Positions 15,407 through 18,734 of a stretch of DNA of 18,734 nt are shown here, piece by piece (the first letter of the stretch is position 1; every line of letters begins with the position of its first letter). The position numbers and the translations under genes are program-made. The notes beneath the pieces were generated by a model. That model saw nothing but the letters and a program-made list of their open reading frames with translations, had not been told where the DNA came from and searched no databases. Source of the DNA: QALR01 sp964466625. GTDB taxonomy: Bacteria; Bacillota; Clostridia; Oscillospirales; CAG-272. Location: positions 1 through 18,734 of the forward strand of contig CAYXQF010000037.1 of assembly GCA_964466625.1 (NCBI GenBank), read 5' to 3'.

Positions 15407-15461
15407 AGCTTTTATTATATCATAATTTATGGGAAATGTCTATTCTTTCATCGGAAATCCC

Positions 15462-15490
15462 TTGCATAATGCGAAAAAATGCTTTATAAT
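15462..15490 (+). promoter_or_regulatory. Promoter of the CotH-kinase gene
   Basis: TTGCAT (15462-15467), a 17-base spacer and TATAAT (15485-15490) sit about 60 bases before the ATG at 15550. The promoter begins some 50 bases beyond the truncated edge of the GH2 remnant. Confidence 0.75.
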
Positions 15491-15549
15491 AAAAATAGTT
15501 ATATTGTGATAACAATGTGAAACCATTTTATCTTCAGAAAGGACTTGCT

Positions 15550-17616
15550 ATGAAAAAAATTCTGATTGCAACGGCTTTTGTTTTGGTCTTTGTTTTCCTC
15601 TTTTCGTTTCAGGCGTTTGCAGCAACCGGCACACCTGCCGTGGTTGTGACAGCGCAAAACGGAGAAACAATGGAGATTACGGCAACAAAATATGTGTTCT
15701 ATCTGCCTTCTACGGTGGATATCACAAAGCTTTCGTTTAACTGTGATTTTACATTTTTGACACCCGGTAAAAATTATGTCGGCTCTATTGCCAAGGGCAC
15801 AACTGTGGATATCACACCTGCGGAAACGACCGATGCTTTGGGAAATGTTTGCTATAAGCTGACGATGACTGTTGGCGGTAAGAGCAATATCTATACGTTT
15901 TATCACGAAGATGAACTTGCTTCTGTTTTTGTGACGACTTCCAAAGGACTTGCTTGGGTAGAGCAGAACAAGAACAACCGTGACAAAGAATCGAAGATTC
16001 TCGTTTTGGAAAGTGACGGAACGGTTGCTTACAGCGATGCTGATGAAAAAACTTCAAGTGAAATCAAGGGCAGAGGTAATGCGACTTTTAGTTACTATAA
16101 AAAGCCTTACCAAATTAAACTCGGCAAAAAAACGAAACTGCTCGGTATGGAAAAATCCAAAACATGGATCTTGCTTGCGAATTATACGGATCAATCCGCG
16201 CTCCACAACGCGCTGGCGTTCACACTCGGTGATGCGCTCAATATTCCGTACAACATTGACTACCGTTTTGTGAACCTTTACATTGACGGTGAATACCGTG
16301 GACTTTATATGCTCTGCGAAAAGGTGCAGGTCGATGAGAGCCGCGTGGATATTGTTGATCTGGAAAAAGCGAATGAAACGGCGAATGCCGGTAAAGATCT
16401 GTCATCTTTCTCGCTGAAGACAGAAACCGGAGGCGACCTTATCTCGAGCACGATCCTCACTTCTTACCGCTATGCTATCGGTATGCTTTCCCCGAAAGAT
16501 ATTACGGGTGGCTATCTTGTCGAGCTTGACAACAATTACGGTCAAAATGAACCTTGCTATTTCCAAACGGAAAACGGAAATATTTACGTTGTGAAATCTC
16601 CCGAATATGCAAGCAAAGACGAAGTGGAATATATTGCGAAGCTTTTTGCCGATATGGAAGAAGCGATTTTCTCCGAAACCGGTTACAATAAAAATGGCGT
16701 ACACTACAGCGAGTATATTGATATGGAAAGCTTCGCAGGCGTCTACACGGTTCAGGAGCTTATGAAAAACTGGGACGCTTATACTTCCAGCATGTTCTTC
16801 TTTAAAGATGCTGATGAAAACGGTGTGACCGCGAAGATCTATATGGGACCGCTTTGGGATTTGGACAATACGCTTGGTAATATCAATTATGATGTGAATT
16901 TTGGCACGGATACGGCATTTCTTTGGGCACAGAACGGTGTCTTTAAGTATCCTCGTGATTTGGCAAAAAAACTCATGACACATGAAGATTTTAGGGAAAC
17001 CGTTGCCGTGCAATACGATACAGCATATCATGCCGTGCAGGAATATCTTTCCAAGGGCGGTTGGTTTGAAGCTTCTGTGGATCTGCTTGAAGACGCTGTC
17101 GCGATGGATCGAATTCGTTGGAAGCTTTATGACGGAAACAACTGGCTTTTGAATTCTGCCGGCAGAAAAAGCTCTGTAAAATTCGTGCAGTTTAAGGAAT
17201 ACGGTACGGCATATGATGATACACAGGATACCGCACTTGGATTTATGAGATATTATCTTTCCTCCCGTGTTGAGGCTTTGCTCATGTTGATCGGTAATGG
17301 GGAAACACAGATTCCCGAAGAAACTAGCACGACTACCTTGCCGATGACAACGACCTTGCCCACTACGGTAGTAACGACCACGGAAACGACAACGGTAGTA
17401 TCTGAAATAACTACAGAGCAAGTTGTGCCTGAAACCACGACAACAGAGATTTCCACAACTTCTGAAACTTCGAAAACTTCTATGGATAACACCGAACCGA
17501 CGGATACAACACCCGCGGAAGAAAAAGCATCTCCCACCGCCTTTATCGTTATAGGTGCTGTTTTGGCGATTGGTGCAATTTTAGTTGCAGTTGTTGTGAT
17601 CAAAAAGAAAAAATAA
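15550..17616 (+). CDS. Surface-anchored CotH-kinase family protein
   Basis: 688 residues from the ATG at 15550; AAAGGA (15538-15543) is 6 bases upstream, and an in-frame ATG at 15517 lacks a ribosome site. A signal peptide (residues 1-24, cleavage after AFA) is followed by a beta-rich N-terminal region. The CotH domain then spans about residues 170-560: EIKGRGNATF (171-180), a YKKPYQIKL segment, WILLANYTDQSALHN, DGEYRGLYMLCEKVQ, and GPLWDLDNTLGN (about 432-443), which holds the metal-binding WDxD motif. CotH proteins are atypical kinases that phosphorylate proteins, first known from spore coats (family knowledge). A Thr-rich stalk (about 590-660) leads to a C-terminal membrane helix and KKKK tail, so the domain faces outward from the cell membrane. 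No sortase motif is seen. The substrate is unknown. Confidence 0.9.
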   Translation: MKKILIATAFVLVFVFLFSFQAFAATGTPAVVVTAQNGETMEITATKYVFYLPSTVDITKLSFNCDFTFLTPGKNYVGSIAKGTTVDITPAETTDALGNVCYKLTMTVGGKSNIYTFYHEDELASVFVTTSKGLAWVEQNKNNRDKESKILVLESDGTVAYSDADEKTSSEIKGRGNATFSYYKKPYQIKLGKKTKLLGMEKSKTWILLANYTDQSALHNALAFTLGDALNIPYNIDYRFVNLYIDGEYRGLYMLCEKVQVDESRVDIVDLEKANETANAGKDLSSFSLKTETGGDLISSTILTSYRYAIGMLSPKDITGGYLVELDNNYGQNEPCYFQTENGNIYVVKSPEYASKDEVEYIAKLFADMEEAIFSETGYNKNGVHYSEYIDMESFAGVYTVQELMKNWDAYTSSMFFFKDADENGVTAKIYMGPLWDLDNTLGNINYDVNFGTDTAFLWAQNGVFKYPRDLAKKLMTHEDFRETVAVQYDTAYHAVQEYLSKGGWFEASVDLLEDAVAMDRIRWKLYDGNNWLLNSAGRKSSVKFVQFKEYGTAYDDTQDTALGFMRYYLSSRVEALLMLIGNGETQIPEETSTTTLPMTTTLPTTVVTTTETTTVVSEITTEQVVPETTTTEISTTSETSKTSMDNTEPTDTTPAEEKASPTAFIVIGAVLAIGAILVAVVVIKKKK

Positions 17617-17691
17617 AAGATTGAAGACATTTTGATGAAAAACAAAAGACGGCTATCGAGTTTAATGCACAAGTCCGTTAAAAACAGACAA

Positions 17692-17720
17692 TTGAAAAAA
17701 AGCGCCTCCTATGGTAGAAT
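17692..17720 (+). promoter_or_regulatory. Internal transposase promoter of the IS3 element
   Basis: TTGAAA (17692-17697), a 17-base spacer and TAGAAT (17715-17720) are seen. The -10 lies in the loop of the inverted repeat 17703-17742, so transcripts from here (start near 17727) lack the left arm of that repeat. Confidence 0.72.
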
Positions 17721-17742
17721 TAAAGTACTAACATAGGAGGCG
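17703..17742 (+). promoter_or_regulatory. Inverted repeat able to sequester the orfA ribosome site
   Basis: CGCCTCCTATG (17703-17713) is perfectly complementary to CATAGGAGGCG (17732-17742), which contains the AGGAGG ribosome site (17735-17740) of orfA. In an mRNA that enters from outside the element, the site would be buried in an 11 bp stem. Transcripts from the internal promoter start after the left arm and leave it free. Confidence 0.8.
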
Positions 17743-17747
17743 TTGTT

Positions 17748-18083
17748 ATGTCCACAGGATACCGACACATACAGGAATATGAAAAAGAAATATTGGAATT
17801 AAGAGCTCAAGGAAAAACCGGACGAGAAATCAGTGAGAAATACGGATTCAGCCAAAAACAACTAAAAGACTTTATCACTAGATATAATCGCCGCCAAGAA
17901 AAGATCGCGGCAGGAGTAGTAATCAAGAAAAGAGGAAGGCCCGCGAAAGGCAACGTGATAACAGAAGAAGACAAACTTGCTGATTTACGCTACAAGCTTG
18001 CTAGGAAAGATGCACGAATCAAACAATTAGAGATGGAAAACGAATTGATGCGGGATTTTCTCTCGCTCACAGAAAGGAAGTGA
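17748..18083 (+). CDS. IS3-family OrfA (DNA-binding protein)
   Basis: 111 residues. A helix-turn-helix covers about residues 10-45 (LRAQGKTGREISEKYGFSQKQLKDFITRYN), and a leucine/charged coiled coil near the C-terminus (LARKDARIKQLEMENELMRDFL) is typical of OrfA dimerisation. It recognises the element ends. The AGGAGG at 17735-17740 lies 7 bases before the ATG. The stop codon overlaps a GTG start of orfB (GTGA, 18080-18083). No classic A6G slippery site is seen in the shared stretch (18005-18083), so coupling or another frameshift signal must make OrfB. Confidence 0.85.
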   Translation: MSTGYRHIQEYEKEILELRAQGKTGREISEKYGFSQKQLKDFITRYNRRQEKIAAGVVIKKRGRPAKGNVITEEDKLADLRYKLARKDARIKQLEMENELMRDFLSLTERK

Positions 18084-18664
18084 GGACAAGCGTAAAATAT
18101 AGGGTGATCTATCGACACAAGGATAAATATGGGGTCAGTGAAATGTGCCGGTTCTTCGAGGTATCGAGAAGTGGCTACTATAATTATGTCAAAAGAATGG
18201 ATATACCTGCATGGGATCTGCCGCTTGCCGAGAAGATTCGAGAGTGTCAGGAGTATAGTCATAACACCTATGGTTATCGCAGAGTGCACATATGGCTTGA
18301 AAAACAAGGGATCCATAAGGACCCCAAGACCATACTTCGCGTGATGCAGAAATACAATCTGCTTTCCGTGATTCGCCGTAAGAAGTACCGCAATTACAGC
18401 GAACATTTGCATAGATACCCTAATTTGCTGAACAGAGATTTCCATGCAGATTGTCCGAATCAGAAGTGGGTTACGGATATTTCGTACATTAAAACAGGTC
18501 AGGGGATACTGTATCTTTCGGTAATTCGCGATCTATACGACAACAGCATTGTTGCCTACAAGACGGGCACCGAGCAAAACAACAATCTTGTTCTTTCCAC
18601 GATTAGAGCTGCCAAGAAAAAAGAAAAAGTCACTGCAGGGGAGACCCCGAAAAATTTTGTGTAA
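18080..18664 (+). pseudogene. IS3-family OrfB transposase, interrupted
   Basis: 194 residues against about 280 for the family. The N-terminal HTH-21 region (VSEMCRFFEVSRSGYYNYV), the YGYRRVHIWL pattern and the start of the DDE core (NQKWVTDISYI, then VIRDLYDNSIVAYKTG) are present. The first two acidic residues of the catalytic triad are therefore encoded. After KEKVTA (to 18637) the frame reads GETPKNFV and stops at 18664, so the third catalytic residue is lost and the transposase should be dead. It starts with GTG overlapping the orfA stop, with AGAAAGGAAG just before. The break coincides with a GGGGAGACCCC boundary of another element. Confidence 0.85.
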
Positions 18665-18734
18665 AAGTGAATAAATACTTCCAATCAGACGATGCCCGTG
18701 AATCGGGCAGATTGTGAGATTCTCCTCTTAATTG
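18638..18734. mobile_element. Probable end of a second insertion element
   Basis: From 18638 the IS3 frame is replaced by GGGGAGACCCCGAAAAATTT followed by TGTGTAAA, a pattern that recalls the terminal inverted repeats of IS256-family (mutator-type) elements. Bases 18694-18708 form a GCCCG/CGGGC hairpin. The element, if real, runs off the window, so no transposase can be seen. Confidence 0.45.

Larger units (their letters stand above)
17666..18637 (+). mobile_element. IS3-family element, truncated at its right end
   Basis: The element has orfA and orfB in the -1-frame arrangement of IS3-family elements. The left end is probably near TGCACAAGTCCGTTAAAAAC at 17666, since IS3 ends begin with TG, but no target duplication can be read. 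The right part is missing: orfB similarity stops at 18637. The element lies about 50 bases after the CotH gene, with no terminator in between. Confidence 0.75.

Noticed and set aside
17253..17672. Minus-strand 139-codon frame rich in Val and Ser
   Set aside because: It is the antisense of the Thr-rich stalk of the CotH-kinase protein, a repeat-composition artefact.
18005..18083. Search for an A6G frameshift site between orfA and orfB
   Set aside because: No AAAAAAG heptamer or other classic slippery site is present in the shared open stretch; only the GTGA overlap with a ribosome-like AGAAAGGAAG supports a production route for OrfB.

Overview
The window looks like chromosomal DNA of a low-to-mid GC, low-GC-Gram-positive (Bacillota, Clostridia-like) anaerobe. 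This is inferred from strong AGGAGG-type ribosome sites, TTGACA/TTGCAT-17-TATAAT promoters, a YtrA-type GntR/ABC cassette, a CotH-type surface kinase, a clostridial-style acyltransferase with a zinc ribbon and an IS3-type element. No rRNA, tRNA or CRISPR was seen.

Layout. (1) 1-4235, + strand: leucine biosynthesis genes leuA (5' end outside the window), leuC, leuD, leuB, closed by a hairpin at 4317-4350. (2) 4372-5420, +: an overlapping GNAT acetyltransferase / P-loop kinase pair with its own terminator. (3) 5546-6856, +: a PlsC-like acyltransferase with a four-cysteine zinc ribbon, with its own promoter and a bidirectional terminator. (4) 6932-7094: a noncoding tandem repeat (59 bp unit) ending in a 13 bp hairpin; a diverged copy lies downstream of leuB. 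(5) 7112-9834, - strand: the two-gene tldD-tldE (pmbA) metalloprotease operon from a perfect consensus promoter. (6) 10046-13446, +: a GntR regulator, ABC ATPase and large permease, transcribed divergently from tldD. The promoter has consensus -35 and -10 boxes and a perfect 23 bp palindrome just downstream, the likely autoregulatory operator. (7) 13571-14626, +: galM, aldose 1-epimerase. (8) 14670-15439, -: wreckage of a GH2 beta-galactosidase-like gene fused out of frame to another fragment. (9) 15550-17616, +: an exported, membrane-anchored CotH-kinase protein with a Thr-rich stalk. (10) 17666-18734: an IS3-family element whose orfB is cut at about 18637 by what looks like the end of a second mobile element.

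The most interesting signals are regulatory or structural. The IS3 element carries an inverted repeat that can hide the transposase ribosome site in read-through transcripts while its own promoter starts inside the loop. The GntR operon has a clean palindromic operator. A repeat family connects the leuB downstream region with the acyltransferase-tldE gap. I saw no multi-gene system that I can argue is wholly new.
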